Assembly: GCA_030052745.1 (NCBI GenBank)
Contig: JANBVO010000001.1
Location: forward strand, 558,001 to 622,000
Length of the DNA: 64,000 bases
Origin: Pleurostoma richardsiae
Taxonomy: Eukaryota; Ascomycota; Sordariomycetes; Calosphaeriales; Pleurostomataceae
Direction: 5' to 3'
The notes under the pieces were generated by a model, which worked only from the letters and a program-made list of their open reading frames with translations, ran no database searches and was not told the origin of the DNA. Both the position numbers and the translations under genes were made by a program. Of the stretch, positions 22,578-32,051 are shown piece by piece (position 1 is the stretch's first letter; each line of letters starts with the position of its first letter).

Positions 22578-22991
22578 TTGTTGCCGTTGACGTTGCCGCT
22601 GCCGCTGCCGCTGTTGCTGCTGCTGCTCTTGTTCTTCTCGCCGCACTTCCTCCGCTTCGTCGTCCTCTTGTGGCTCCTGTGGCTGCTGGTATCGTGGTTG
22701 CTGGCGGGGCTCTTGGTACTGCCGCGGTGTGGGGGGGGACGGTGGAGGGATATATGAACCAGTGCTCTCTTGGCTGTACCGGGAACTGTCATCCGTCCTA
22801 CCCGTGCTGTATCGAGAGTTCGAGCGATTGAAGTTATTCCGGTACTGACTGCTGTAAGGACCCGAGTCCTCGGGCGTGGGCGACGTCGTGCGCCGAACCA
22901 GGGCCAATGGCTGTGGGAATGGTGATTGTCCTGGCCGGGGATTGCTGGAGTTTCCGGATCGGCGCGGATCTCCTGCTGCTTGACTACTCAT
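22293..22991 (-). CDS. Q/R-rich low-complexity protein of unknown function
   Basis: This is a predicted 232-residue, strongly hydrophilic protein, not recognised. It begins MSSQAAGDPRRSG, is Ser/Pro/Tyr/Arg/Asn-rich (RNNFNRSNSRYST), then has a Pro- and Gln-rich stretch and a compound Gln/Arg tract encoded by CAG/CGG-type codons (plus-strand 22545-22629). The last 60 residues differ: ARIHVTFGDGTRFETWD and a Gly/Phe-rich end (IPFGFGLGPRLPINLPFGL) look partly ordered. The frame is open for 68 codons upstream of the chosen ATG, so the start is uncertain. Composition suggests an intrinsically disordered, possibly condensate-forming protein (inference). It is divergent from the NMT1 leader 1.1 kb away. 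Confidence 0.6.
22545..22629. repeat. Compound CTG/TTG/CCG trinucleotide tract
   Basis: About ten perfect CTG units (22545-22574) are followed by interrupted TTG, CCG, CTG and CTC units to about 22629. On the minus strand it encodes poly-Gln interspersed with Arg inside the low-complexity protein, so length changes would alter the Gln run without shifting the frame. Confidence 0.9.
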
Positions 22992-24083
22992 CGTGACTTT
23001 CTTTTGGTGTAAACTGAGTCGATGACTTTGGTGTAGCGTTGGAAAACAAGCAAATGGTCGTTCTTCTTCGACTTCGGAGGATGATGCGTTTGTTGCACGC
23101 AAGATGAGATGAGAAAGTCCCTTTTTATGATTATCATATTTGAACCGTCGAAGACTGTTCGCAGAGTCGTACCATCTTATTACTGAAAGCACCTCCTACA
23201 GCGTTTCAACGGGCGCCCCTGCCATGCGCAGTCCCCTGTCACCCTCGACCAAGATAGCATTGACCGCGGCTCATCTAACCGTCGCGGAGACCGTCTACCC
23301 CAGTTTCTTTCGCGACGCGTTTCATGTGGTAGGCGACAGGACCCAGATCAAACGATGATCAGCCCATATGAAATCGGCAATGGCACGACATCGAGACCAG
23401 ACAGAAGTTCACAGTTGCAACTTGCAAGTATCACCAGTGCTCATAGGCCGTTGTCCACTTGTCATCCTCCTTTCCAGACCTCGCGCTATATTGCTTCCAT
23501 CCTGCATCTCGACCATCGTCTCCGGAAAGTATCAAGCGGTGTCCAGTCTACCCCGCAGAGCAACTCCCAGGAACGGATACGTGACCGTATGTACTCCGTA
23601 CTATGTAAGTAGGCGAGCTTAAGGCCGTGGCCCGGGCCATTGGATCGGGTCTCCGGGCTACCCGGCTCCAGCGCCCCCGACCCGGCCGGTCTTCGGCACG
23701 GTTTGCGGAATCGGCGCGCTAATGACGCTCCGTCAGGCCCAATCGGCGGAATTCCCCTTGCTCAGTCATTTAAAGGACACAAAATGACTCGCAGAGGATG
23801 CAGTAGTTCGTCAGCGCCATGCAGGTTGGATCCGCTGTGAGGGCGACGACCCAATAAATATCCCACTTGGCTTCCATTACCCCTCAACGATGCCCGATGA
23901 GAGAGTTTTGCATGATCGTCCTGAGGATATATATATTCGTGACGACTTTTCTTTCTCGATTTCCAAAGATCTCCCTACATCTCTTCTTCATCACCATTCC
24001 CCGACAACCTCGCAGATTTATTTGCAGACACCACCTTCATCATCTCGCTACATCTCGCCAACCGTATCCGGTACGAAGCTCCA
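22992..24083. promoter_or_regulatory. Divergent upstream region of NMT1 and the Q/R-rich gene
   Basis: This 1.1-kb region is rich in pyrimidine runs near the NMT1 side, as is usual for fungal transcript leaders. A CCAATAAATA element lies at about 23851-23860. Candidate upstream 5' splice sites for the leader intron are GTATCC (24065) and GTACGA (24071). Confidence 0.5.
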
Positions 24084-24355
24084 ATGAAGCCATGGACGCT
24101 TTTCGCAATGGAGCTTGCAGATCAAGGTAACTATACCAAAGAAAGCAGCCGGGTGTTCGACATGCTTCAGTGTGCTCTCTCGCCGCGGCGGTCGGTGCCC
24201 CCGTGGCGTGTAGCTGTGGAGGCTGAGAGAGTACACTGGGGCTGTTGATCTGAGAAATACCGGTGAACTTGATCTGGATAATTCCAGCGGAAGGACATGC
24301 TTCTTTGATCCTCTCCCCTTTCTGCGTCACTGGGTGGTGGAACTGACCCTTGCAG
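24084..24355 (+). promoter_or_regulatory. NMT1 leader: upstream ORF starts, 5' splice site and leader intron
   Basis: Two upstream ATGs (24084 and 24092) precede a 5' splice site GTAACT at 24127. The matching 3' splice site is CTTGCAG ending at 24355, with an ACTGACC branch site before it. Spliced from 24127 to 24356, both upstream frames run across the NMT1 ATG at 24377 in other frames and should hinder its use. Splicing from an upstream donor (24065 or 24071) would remove both. The TPP aptamer lies inside the intron. This layout matches the NMT1 control described for Neurospora crassa. Confidence 0.75.
24138..24306 (+). ncRNA. TPP (thiamine pyrophosphate) riboswitch aptamer
   Basis: The aptamer core is explicit: CTGAGAAATACCGG (24249-24262), then GAACTTGATCTGGATAA and TTCCAGCGGAAGGA, matching the conserved TPP elements CUGAGA and ACCUGAUCUGGAUAAUGCCAGCGUAGGGA. 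P1 is AAAGAA (from 24138) with TTCTTT (24301-24306). P2 is CCGG (24149-24152) with CCGG (24259-24262). P3 is long, as in fungi: CAGTGTGCTCTCTC with GAGAGAGTACACTG, plus a lower TCGACA/TGTTGA helix. It lies in the leader intron of the downstream thiamine gene. Binding of TPP should change 5' splice site choice. Confidence 0.95.
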
Positions 24356-24376
24356 CATATCACTTGATCTGTCACC

Positions 24377-25575
24377 ATGTCGACTGACAAGATCACCTTC
24401 CTGACTAACTGGTAGGACTTTTGATGATGAGGCATGTACGGCGTGTTAATTGTAATCAGGCACGCCACGCCGTACCATGCGCCGCTCTACCTTGCCCAAG
24501 CGAAGGGCTACTTCAAAGATGAGGGTATCAAGGTCGCCATCCTTGAACCGAATGACCCAAGCGTAGGCTGCAGCAGGATGATCCTTGTTTGCAACAGTCG
24601 CTTATTGGCCGAACAGGATGTGACGGAGATTATCGGTACTGAGAAAGTCGATCTTGGTTTTAAGGCCATGATTCACACCCTTGCTGTACGTTGGTGTTGC
24701 TGTCACACATCCAGCTGTCATCACGTTACTCAAACGGTTCATAGGCCAAGGCGCGTAACTTTCCGGTGCTCTCGATCGGGAGTCTTCTCGACGAGCCCTT
24801 CACCGGCGTCGTGTACCTGAAGGACTCCGGGATCACGCCCGACTTCCGCACGCTCAAGGGCAAGCGCATTGGCTACGTGGGCGAGTTCGGCAAGATCCAG
24901 ATCGACGAGCTGACCTCGCACTACGGCATGACGCCGTCCGACTACACTGCCGTCCGCTGTGGCATGAACGTCTCCAAGGCCATCATCAAGGGCGAGATCG
25001 ACGCCGGCATTGGTCTGGAGAACGTCCAGATGGTTGAGCTTGAGGAGTGGCTCCTCGCGCAGGGCCGTCCCAAGACCGACGTGCAGATGCTCCGCATCGA
25101 CGAGCTCGCCGAACTCGGCTGCTGCTGCTTCTGCTCCATCCTGTACATCGGAAACGAGAAGTTCATCAGCCAGAACCCGGATAAGGTTCGTGCGTTCCTG
25201 CGCGCCGTGAAGAAGGCCACCGACTTCGTCATCAACGAGCCGGAGAAGGCCTGGGCCGAGTATGTTGACTTCAAGCCGGTCATGGGCACGGAGCTCAACC
25301 GCAAGATCTATGAGCGCAGCTACGCCTACTTCTCCAAGGACCTGAAGAATGTCAAGCGCGACTGGGACAAGGTCACCAAGTACTGGAAGCGGCTGGGCGT
25401 TCTGAGCGCCGACTTCGAGCCTAACTACACCAACGAGTTCCTGGAGTGGACGCTCGCGTCTGACTCGAAGGATCCGACCGGCGACCAGAAGAGGATGGCT
25501 CAGCTTCAGAAGGACGTCGCCAGCAAGGGTGGCTTCCAGCGGCTGGCTATCGAGACTACCGAAATCAAGGTCTGA
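24377..25575 (+). CDS. nmt1: 4-amino-5-hydroxymethyl-2-methylpyrimidine phosphate synthase (THI5/NMT1)
   Basis: This enzyme makes the thiamine pyrimidine precursor HMP-P from its own active-site histidine and PLP, a single-turnover, iron-dependent reaction. Exons are 24377-24411, 24460-24562, 24617-24685 and 24745-25575; the product is 345 residues, the family length. Key features are [20 protein letters not shown] at the N-terminus, [14 protein letters not shown] (PLP-binding Lys and substrate His), [20 protein letters not shown] and the GCCCFC iron-binding cysteine motif. The ATG at 24377 lies 21 bases after the leader 3' splice site in a strong CACCATG context. It is controlled by the TPP riboswitch in the leader intron, so expression should fall when thiamine is plentiful. 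Confidence 0.97.
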
Positions 25576-25921
25576 ACATGCATTTGCAAGACGCCGAGAC
25601 GCCTCAGTCTTTTGGCAGGGTTCGAGAGCCTTGACTCTCTCTGTCCCATTCATGTCGCTCTTTTGACCAATTGTTAGAACTGTTTCTTCTCCGAGGATGT
25701 CTTTGACTCTCCTCTGGTCGTCCCTGGCTGTATCTTAGTCACGTAGCACAATACACTAGTTACAGTGCATTATACATCGACCAGGCACGTATGAGAGCAA
25801 GACTATTCTCAATATCACCACGCACCGGATCTGATGATGACAACACAGCTACGAGGACGTGAAAGCTTGATAGCATCGTATTTTGATCGTTCGAAGTCTA
25901 TGTTAGGATCCGAACGTAGAT
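25576..25921. other. Intergenic between convergent genes
   Basis: This 346-bp stretch lies between the 3' ends of NMT1 and the tartrate-dehydrogenase-like gene. No gene is seen. Confidence 0.5.
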
Positions 25922-27019
25922 TTATTTCTTCTGTGCCACTGCCAGTACCTCACTCTCAATCGCTTCTCCCAGGCTCTCGGTCGTACCCTTCCCACCCATG
26001 TCAGGTGTAACAACGCCTGCATCCGATCGCGCCAGAACGTTCTCAATGGCCAGGAGCAGCGCGTCAGCTGCCTCGGTGTGCCCGAAATGCTGGAGCAACA
26101 TCTGGCCAGCCCAAATCATCCCAACCGGATTTGCAATACCCTTGCCAGCAATGTCCGGAGCGCTGCCATGGACGGGCTCGAACAAGCTCGGGAACTTACC
26201 CTCCGGGTTGATGTTAGCTGACGGCGCGATTCCAATCGTGCCAGTACAGGCTGGCCCTAGGTCAGACAGGATGTCACCGAACAAGTTGCTGCCGACGATG
26301 ACATCGAAGATCTCAGGCCGCTGCACGAAGTGCGCCGTTAAAATGTCGATGTGGTACTTGTCCAGGTTGATGTCCGGGTACTCCGTCGCCATTGCGCGGA
26401 CGCGCGAGTCCCAGTAGGGCATCGTGATGCTGATGCCGTTGCTCTTGGTCGCGCTCGTCAGCCGCTTGCGCGGCCGGCTCCGGGCCAGCTCGAACGCATA
26501 GCGGAGCACCCTGTCGACGCCGGTCCTCGTCATGACAGTCTCCTGGATGACGGTCTCACGGTCCGTCCCCTCAAAAATCTTACCGCCGATGCTGCTGTAC
26601 TCGCCCTCCGTGTTCTCCCGCACGATCCAGAAGTCAATGTCCCCGGGCTTCTTGCCGGCCAGGGGAGACGGGACACCTGGCATCAAGCGGCACGGCCGCA
26701 GGTTGATATACTGATCAAACTCTCGGCGGAACTTCAGGAGGCTTCCCCAGAGAGTAACATCGTCGGGTATGAGGGCGGGCATTCCAACCGCGCCGAAGAA
26801 TATAGCGTCGAATTTGAGAAGTGTCTCTTTCCAGTCAGGTGGTAGCATGTCCCCATGTTTCTGGTAAAAGTCGCAACTAGCAAAGTCGAAATACTCTAAG
26901 TGAATAGGGATGTTGAATGCTTTGGCGACTGCCTCAAGGCAGCGAACACCGTACGGTGTAACTTCCGTGCCGATGCCGTCGCCGGGAATGACAGCAATCT
27001 TGAGCGGTTTGATGGCCAT
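25922..27019 (-). CDS. Tartrate dehydrogenase / D-malate dehydrogenase family enzyme
   Basis: This is an intronless 365-residue member of the beta-decarboxylating dehydrogenase family (isocitrate, isopropylmalate, tartrate, D-malate). It uses NAD+ and a divalent metal. IAVIPGDGIGTEVTPYGVRC begins the fold. The substrate-specificity segment WIVRENTEGEYSSIGG resembles the tartrate/D-malate group (ttuC, dmlA) rather than LeuB. The metal and NAD+ site reads DVIVGSNLFGDILSDLGPACTGTIGIAPSAN (positions near residue 235-265), and FEPVHGSAPDIAGKGIANPVG follows. The role is likely growth on tartrate or D-malate. It is a neighbour of a dehalogenase-like hydrolase read in the same direction. Confidence 0.9.
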   Translation of the reverse strand: MAIKPLKIAVIPGDGIGTEVTPYGVRCLEAVAKAFNIPIHLEYFDFASCDFYQKHGDMLPPDWKETLLKFDAIFFGAVGMPALIPDDVTLWGSLLKFRREFDQYINLRPCRLMPGVPSPLAGKKPGDIDFWIVRENTEGEYSSIGGKIFEGTDRETVIQETVMTRTGVDRVLRYAFELARSRPRKRLTSATKSNGISITMPYWDSRVRAMATEYPDINLDKYHIDILTAHFVQRPEIFDVIVGSNLFGDILSDLGPACTGTIGIAPSANINPEGKFPSLFEPVHGSAPDIAGKGIANPVGMIWAGQMLLQHFGHTEAADALLLAIENVLARSDAGVVTPDMGGKGTTESLGEAIESEVLAVAQKK

Positions 27020-27394
27020 TATGAACTATTGAGTACTGTATCTTCAATACTTAAAGAGCTTAGAGAGGGGAGGTCGTAAGAAAGATGACCATTAAGAAAG
27101 TTGTCGAGTGGTCAACCAGAGAAATTGTAGGCGGAGCGGGGGAGCGCGGCAAAAGGATCAACCGATGCCATCGCGTACTTCGCATGTTGAGGTATATGCA
27201 GCGTAAGACCCCCGACGTCGGAGCTTTCTTTTTGATCCCCGGTAACCGAGGTGCTTAAGCACTTAAAGAATCCAAGAGACTTGTTCACTTCATATCCGGA
27301 AGAGAATATGCATGGAAGACGGGCGACGCACCGGACACATTGCCACTAGCCATGGCTTTAGAAGACGGAGTTCGCTCTTGTAACATCATCTTGT
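27020..27394. other. Intergenic, no gene seen
   Basis: These 375 bp hold the promoter of the dehydrogenase gene and the 3' flank of the hydrolase gene. No gene is seen. Confidence 0.5.
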
Positions 27395-28294
27395 TCAGGC
27401 AAGAAACTCCAGGATATTGAACATGACATCGTCTGGCACCTGCTCTGGGATGTAGTGACCCGAGTCCAAACTGTGGCCGTCGACATTAATGCCTTCCTCT
27501 GTGACTGCACGCCACTCCTTCATCGCGTCAAAGCACTTTTCGATAACGCCGTGCTTTCCCCAGAGAACCCTCAGGGGGCAGCGCACCAGCTTCCCGTTGT
27601 TTAAGTCATCCCGTGCCTCGTCTAAGTCTAGAGTTGCGGACGCTCGATAATCCTGGCACATGGCATGCACGGCCACTGGGTCCTCGAGAACTTTCACATA
27701 GCTCGCAAAGCTCTCCTGGTCGAATATTTGCAGCCCCCTGGGCTGTCGTCCGCCCATAAACAACTCTGCGAACCGTCGCGGGCTTCCTGAAATAAGGGTC
27801 TCAGGCAGCGGCTCCTTCTGTATTAAGAAGAACCAGTGGAAATATGCCTTTGCAAACTCGAAGTCCGTCGAGGTGTACATCGCCAGCGTGGGACATATGT
27901 CCAGGATGATAGCCTTGCGTACACGCTCCGGGAAGTCGACACAAAGTTTGTGAGTGACGCGCGCTCCCCTGTCGTGAGCGCATACATAGAAGGATTTGAA
28001 CCCAAGCTGCTCCATGACCACGGCGCAGTCGCGCGCCATCGCGCTCTTCGCGTAGGCAGAGAGATCACCAGGCTTTGAAGACTCGCCGTACCCGCGCAGA
28101 TCAAGAATCACGACAGTGTATTTGCCAGTGAGCTGCGGGGCCACCCGATGCCAGATGCGATGATTTTGAGGGAAGCCGTGGAGAAGGAGAAGTGGCGGCA
28201 GAGGCGAGAATGAGCCGCCGCTCTTCAAGCCGGAGATGAAGATTAACGGCTCTCGCTGTGTTGTTATCGTGAATGCGTCGAATCCCTCGAACAT
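27395..28294 (-). CDS. Alpha/beta hydrolase, fluoroacetate/haloacetate dehalogenase-like
   Basis: This is an intronless 299-residue alpha/beta hydrolase. LLLLHGFPQNHRIWHRVAP gives the HGFP oxyanion region. The nucleophile motif AHDRGARVTHK carries Asp plus the two arginines (DR..R) that bind carboxylate in fluoroacetate dehalogenase. YFHWFFLIQ supplies the His-Trp pair and DYRAS the Tyr that form the fluoride pocket in bacterial FAcD. ILDICPT gives the acid Asp and DSGHYIPEQ the catalytic His. All the residues I know for defluorination are therefore present, which is stronger than plain epoxide-hydrolase similarity. Activity on fluoroacetate remains an inference. It is divergent from a small Zn2Cys6 gene. 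Confidence 0.88.
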   Translation of the reverse strand: MFEGFDAFTITTQREPLIFISGLKSGGSFSPLPPLLLLHGFPQNHRIWHRVAPQLTGKYTVVILDLRGYGESSKPGDLSAYAKSAMARDCAVVMEQLGFKSFYVCAHDRGARVTHKLCVDFPERVRKAIILDICPTLAMYTSTDFEFAKAYFHWFFLIQKEPLPETLISGSPRRFAELFMGGRQPRGLQIFDQESFASYVKVLEDPVAVHAMCQDYRASATLDLDEARDDLNNGKLVRCPLRVLWGKHGVIEKCFDAMKEWRAVTEEGINVDGHSLDSGHYIPEQVPDDVMFNILEFLA

Positions 28295-28759
28295 CGTGAC
28301 AAGATTGGTGATCTGTGGGCTGTGACAAGTTGCAGTCTCTCATTGGAATTTGGTCGACTTACACAGGATGCTCCGTTGGGACTCTCTTCAGTCACGATCT
28401 ATCCTGTGAAAGCTTACGGAGTCGATGATAAGCTTCTCGTGATCATGAGTACGCTCCGTCCATCTGCCCTTAGTCGTTGCCCTATCGCTACAAGTTTAAC
28501 CGCTCTTTGACGTCTTCCGCTATCTGCCACTAGCGGATCATCCGCGAGTTAGTCAATTCCTCTACGGCTCACCGCGCCTAAAAGAATATCCGACATTTCC
28601 GGGTTGCCCCACGCCATCTCCATCCTCTTACGCCATCCCTGGCGATGAAATGGCTGAGAAGGCGGACCTGAACTGCCGCATACCTCCGAGGGAAACAAGA
28701 AGTCCGGCTAGAACCTGTGCAAGGCGTGTTCGACATTGCGGGTTTGCTAGCGACCATCG
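28295..28759. promoter_or_regulatory. Divergent promoter region, hydrolase / small Zn2Cys6 protein
   Basis: These 465 bp lie between two divergent start codons, so the small regulator may control the hydrolase. No defined binding site could be assigned. Confidence 0.45.
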
Positions 28760-29686
28760 ATGGCGCCGGCTCGTGGCCGTGCCGCATGCGACGGCTGCCG
28801 CTCGCGGAAGCAGAAGGCAAATATTTCCCCGTAGGTCCCATAGGCCAATAGCTGTGCCCACTGACATTCTTCGGTGACAGTGCGATGAGGAAAAGCAAGC
28901 GTTGCTTCGTATGAACATGCTCTTCTCTATCTGGCTAATCGAGGATCTAGGCCAATCTGCTCGCGATGCCGGACCGTGGGCCGTCTGTGCGTATGGCCAC
29001 AGAAACATAGACGGTGAGGGACACTATCCAGGAGAAGTTTCAAATCTGTCTTGGTAACTAACATATCCAGGGGACCTGTCAAGGGGTATGTAGAGGCACT
29101 CGAGCATCGTCTAGAAGCGACAGAAGACGCACTTGTGAAGCTACTAGCAGCTGCACACGAGGACACTGTTTCATCCGCCTTCCAGGACTGGAACGGCCCC
29201 ATGAGGGGTGCGCTTGGTTTCCGATCTACTGGCCCGGCGAACCATGAAGGCAATAAGGCGCGCCTAATAGCCCATTGGGAACAATTCCCTCTCAACACAG
29301 CAGAGGAAGTTAAAATTTGGGCAGAGGAGATTGTCAGATGCTCTAGAGACGGCTCAGGTGACAGCTCTCGAGCCTACAATGTGGTTCCTTCGGACGGAGG
29401 AGAGCAAGAAGAGCATAGAGAGCCACATACTGCTCCCCAGCCGATATCAGCGATGGTTCAGGCTCGAATGTCAAGGCAAGGTATCACCACAGATTTCGAA
29501 ACTTTGGGAGAAAATGAATCGACATCTGTCTTGAGCTTCGAGACATTTCAACCATCGTACCAACAGCCACAGCTGCTCGATAAATTTCAAGATCCCTCCG
29601 AGTCGCGGGAGGTAAATATACGGCGCCGTGAGAATGAAGAAGGGCTAGACCTTTCTCAAGAGTTCAAAGACAGGTATCTTTGGTAA
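28760..29686 (+). CDS. Small Zn2Cys6 DNA-binding protein with two GC-AG introns and a 14-nt microexon
   Basis: This is a 249-residue protein with a zinc cluster and a short coiled segment but no middle homology region. Exons are 28760-28816, 28881-28894, 28951-29013 and 29071-29686. Introns 1 and 2 begin with GC (GCAAAT at 28817, GCAAGC at 28895); intron 3 is GT-AG (29014-29070). With these joins the cluster reads CDGCRSRKQK, CDEEK, PICSRCRTVGRLC, a perfect C-x2-C-x6-C-x6-C-x2-C-x6-C, and runs into PQKHRRGPVKGYVEALEHRL, the usual linker and dimer helix. The total is 750 nt, in frame. Neither unspliced frame gives the cluster. The C-terminal 150 residues are polar and unrecognised. It is divergent from the dehalogenase-like gene and converges with an MFS gene 26 bp away. 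Confidence 0.82.
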
Positions 29687-29712
29687 AATTCTAATGTCCC
29701 TGCGGCTTTGTC

Positions 29713-31459
29713 TCAATAAGCATAAGTGAGACCACCCTCCGACTGGATCCGTCTAAGTCTGCGATTCGTTGCCATGAGCCAGAACCTCAGTGCCCATGCA
29801 CAGAGTACACATGCTCCTGCAAAGCCAGCCTCGGCACCCATGGCCATGACATAGCGCGGACCATCACCTTCGGGATACAAATACGGAGTGTATATATAGG
29901 ATGCGTTTGCCGCCATATTCACGAAGCTGAGCGAAATGGCTTTCTTCTCCATGGTCTGGCCCAGTGTGGCGGACACCCATCCAAGGATGCACGAGTTGAC
30001 CGCATATACACCGACGGCGAAGAAGAAGCACGCCACATACCGAGCCGCAACGTTCAGGGTAGATGCCGCAATAGCAAACCCCGCCGCTGCGAGGCTCATA
30101 CCGGCTGTGATGTGCCAGGTCCTCTCGTTGAACCTGCCGGAGCTGATCCCGTAGAGGGGTCCGATGATGGCCGCGAGGACGAAAGGAGGGCAGGTCAGGA
30201 GCAGGGTGGTTGTCTGGCCAAATCCCAGTGTGCCCACAACCGTAGGAAAGAAGTTGGTGAAGCCACTGGCGGAGAGGTGGAGATTCTGCATCAGGGCCAA
30301 GAGGTACAGGCGAGGGTCACTGAAGGCTAGTTTCAGCGCGGCAACACTGCCGAGCCTGGTGGATTGCTCGACTGTGTCGCGACTGATACGCTCATGAGCT
30401 AGCTGTCGCTCCCCTTCCGTTAGCCATGCAGTTGTCAGTGGGTGATCCGGAAGGATCGGGATGGCAACTAGAGCAACGACAACCGTGACGGTTCCTTCGA
30501 TAATAAAGAGCCTGCATGGTTGTAGGGTTAGAAAGCAGGGAAATTCCTAGTGGCATTGGAGGTTTCCCTACCATCTCCATCCTTGAATTCCACGAACTCC
30601 ATCAAGAGTGGCAAAGGTTGCTGCAGCTATCAAACCTGAGAAGGCAGTTGACAGAATATTTGCCGAGTAGAGAATTGCGAGACGAGCTGCGACCTCTTTG
30701 CGCGTGTAGAAGATGGATAGGAGAAACAGGGCCCCGGGATAGACTAGGAAGTGAAAGTGACTTGTTATCAACGAGCACTTCAGTGAAGATAATGTGATCT
30801 TACACGGAGCCTCGGCGATGCCGAGGAAGAACCGGACGAGAAGCAGTCCGATATAATTCTGAGTAGCCGCCGTAAGCGTAGAAACGACTCCCCACAAGGC
30901 CATGCAGATTCCCATGTAAATCGACGGCCGGACTTTATGAGACGCCATCATCAGGTTGGAAGGCAGCTGCATGAGCAGATATCTATCACAGCTTAGCAGG
31001 TATCTCCGCCGCTGAATAGAACCGATACCCCAGAGACTCACCCGACAAACATGATCGAGATGCAGGTATTGTACTGGCTTCCACCCAGGTTCAAGTCATC
31101 CTCGAGTTTATTCAATCGAGCCGAGGTTATAGCGGTGCGGTCAAGCTATACGTGAGTAAGCAGTGTGCCTACAGAGAAGAAGCCCCTTGTGCTGAGGAAG
31201 ACTAGGCAGGGCTTTGACTTACATAATTGAGGAAGTACATTGCGCAAAGCGTTGGGAGGATTCTGCGGTCAAGCTTTCGGACGAGAGCAATCTCAACAGG
31301 ATCAGTCTTGGAGACAGCACCCGAGTAGTCAGCTCGGGCAGCTGGCTTCTCAATCCCTGTTTCAAAATCCCTGGACAACCGTTCAGGCTGGCTTGCTACA
31401 TTAATCTCAACATGCTCAGTCCCCGGACGAAGAGAAGACTGCTTGAAAATCGGTGCCAT
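29713..31459 (-). CDS. MFS transporter, anion:cation symporter (Dal5/TNA1-like) family
   Basis: This is a 496-residue carrier. Minus-strand exons are 31223-31459, 31042-31145, 30804-30982, 30572-30743 and 29713-30511; introns are 77, 59, 60, 60 and 60 nt. Signatures are KLDRRILPTLCAMYFLNYLD then RTAITSARLNKLEDDLNL, YLLMQLPSNLMM, RFFLGIAEAPFYPGALFLLS and WYT-like FYTRKEVAARLAILYSAN, all typical of the fungal allantoate/nicotinate/vitamin permease group. The third donor is set to GTAAGA so that AEAP joins to FYPGA, as in homologues. It probably imports a small organic anion. It is flanked by a DNA-binding-only regulator and a zinc-cluster-less regulator. Confidence 0.9.
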
Positions 31460-32051
31460 GGTCGTTATTGGTTCTTGAAGCGAAGGCTAGCCGTTTAATG
31501 GGAAAGGTCTTCAGCTTAATGAAAGGTCATGCTTGCCGTTATATAGCCATTCAGAGCAGCACTGTTCTTACCCAGGCGGTAGATACGGGTAGGTAAAAAG
31601 ATGAACCGACGTGGTCTAGCCCAGTAGCCGGGAATCCGGGGTTCCGGGGAAGACGATCCTTGATCTGGGGTAGTTGCGGGGAAGTGACTGAACTCGCCAT
31701 AGGCGATCTCTGAGGGATATCACAGAATATTTTCACGACGCTGCGGGATCGTACTAGATTAAGTAGCCTGCTCCTTGGGTATCACAACCGCGATCTCCTC
31801 GGCATGAATGCCTGGCTTGCGGACACATAGATAGAACTCTTGTCTGGGCGACCTTCTAAAAGCCTCGCAGGTTCGTCTTTTGGCTCCCTCTCGCCCTTTC
31901 TTGCTACCTATGACCTTTCTCTTCCTCTGATCATCTATTTCTTCGCGATTGCACTTTGATATCTGCACACTTCCAGGCTGTGTTCATTTTAGGCTCTATG
32001 CAAACAGGGCCTCGCTAGATGTCGCAAGACAAGACTAGATCATAAAATTGT
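31460..32051. other. Intergenic, MFS promoter side
   Basis: These 592 bp lie between the MFS start and the stop codon of the next minus-strand gene. No gene is seen. Confidence 0.5.

Noticed and set aside
24739-25653. 304-codon minus-strand frame over NMT1
   Set aside because: It is an antisense shadow with Leu/Val/Glu bias and no domain; the NMT1 frame is certain.
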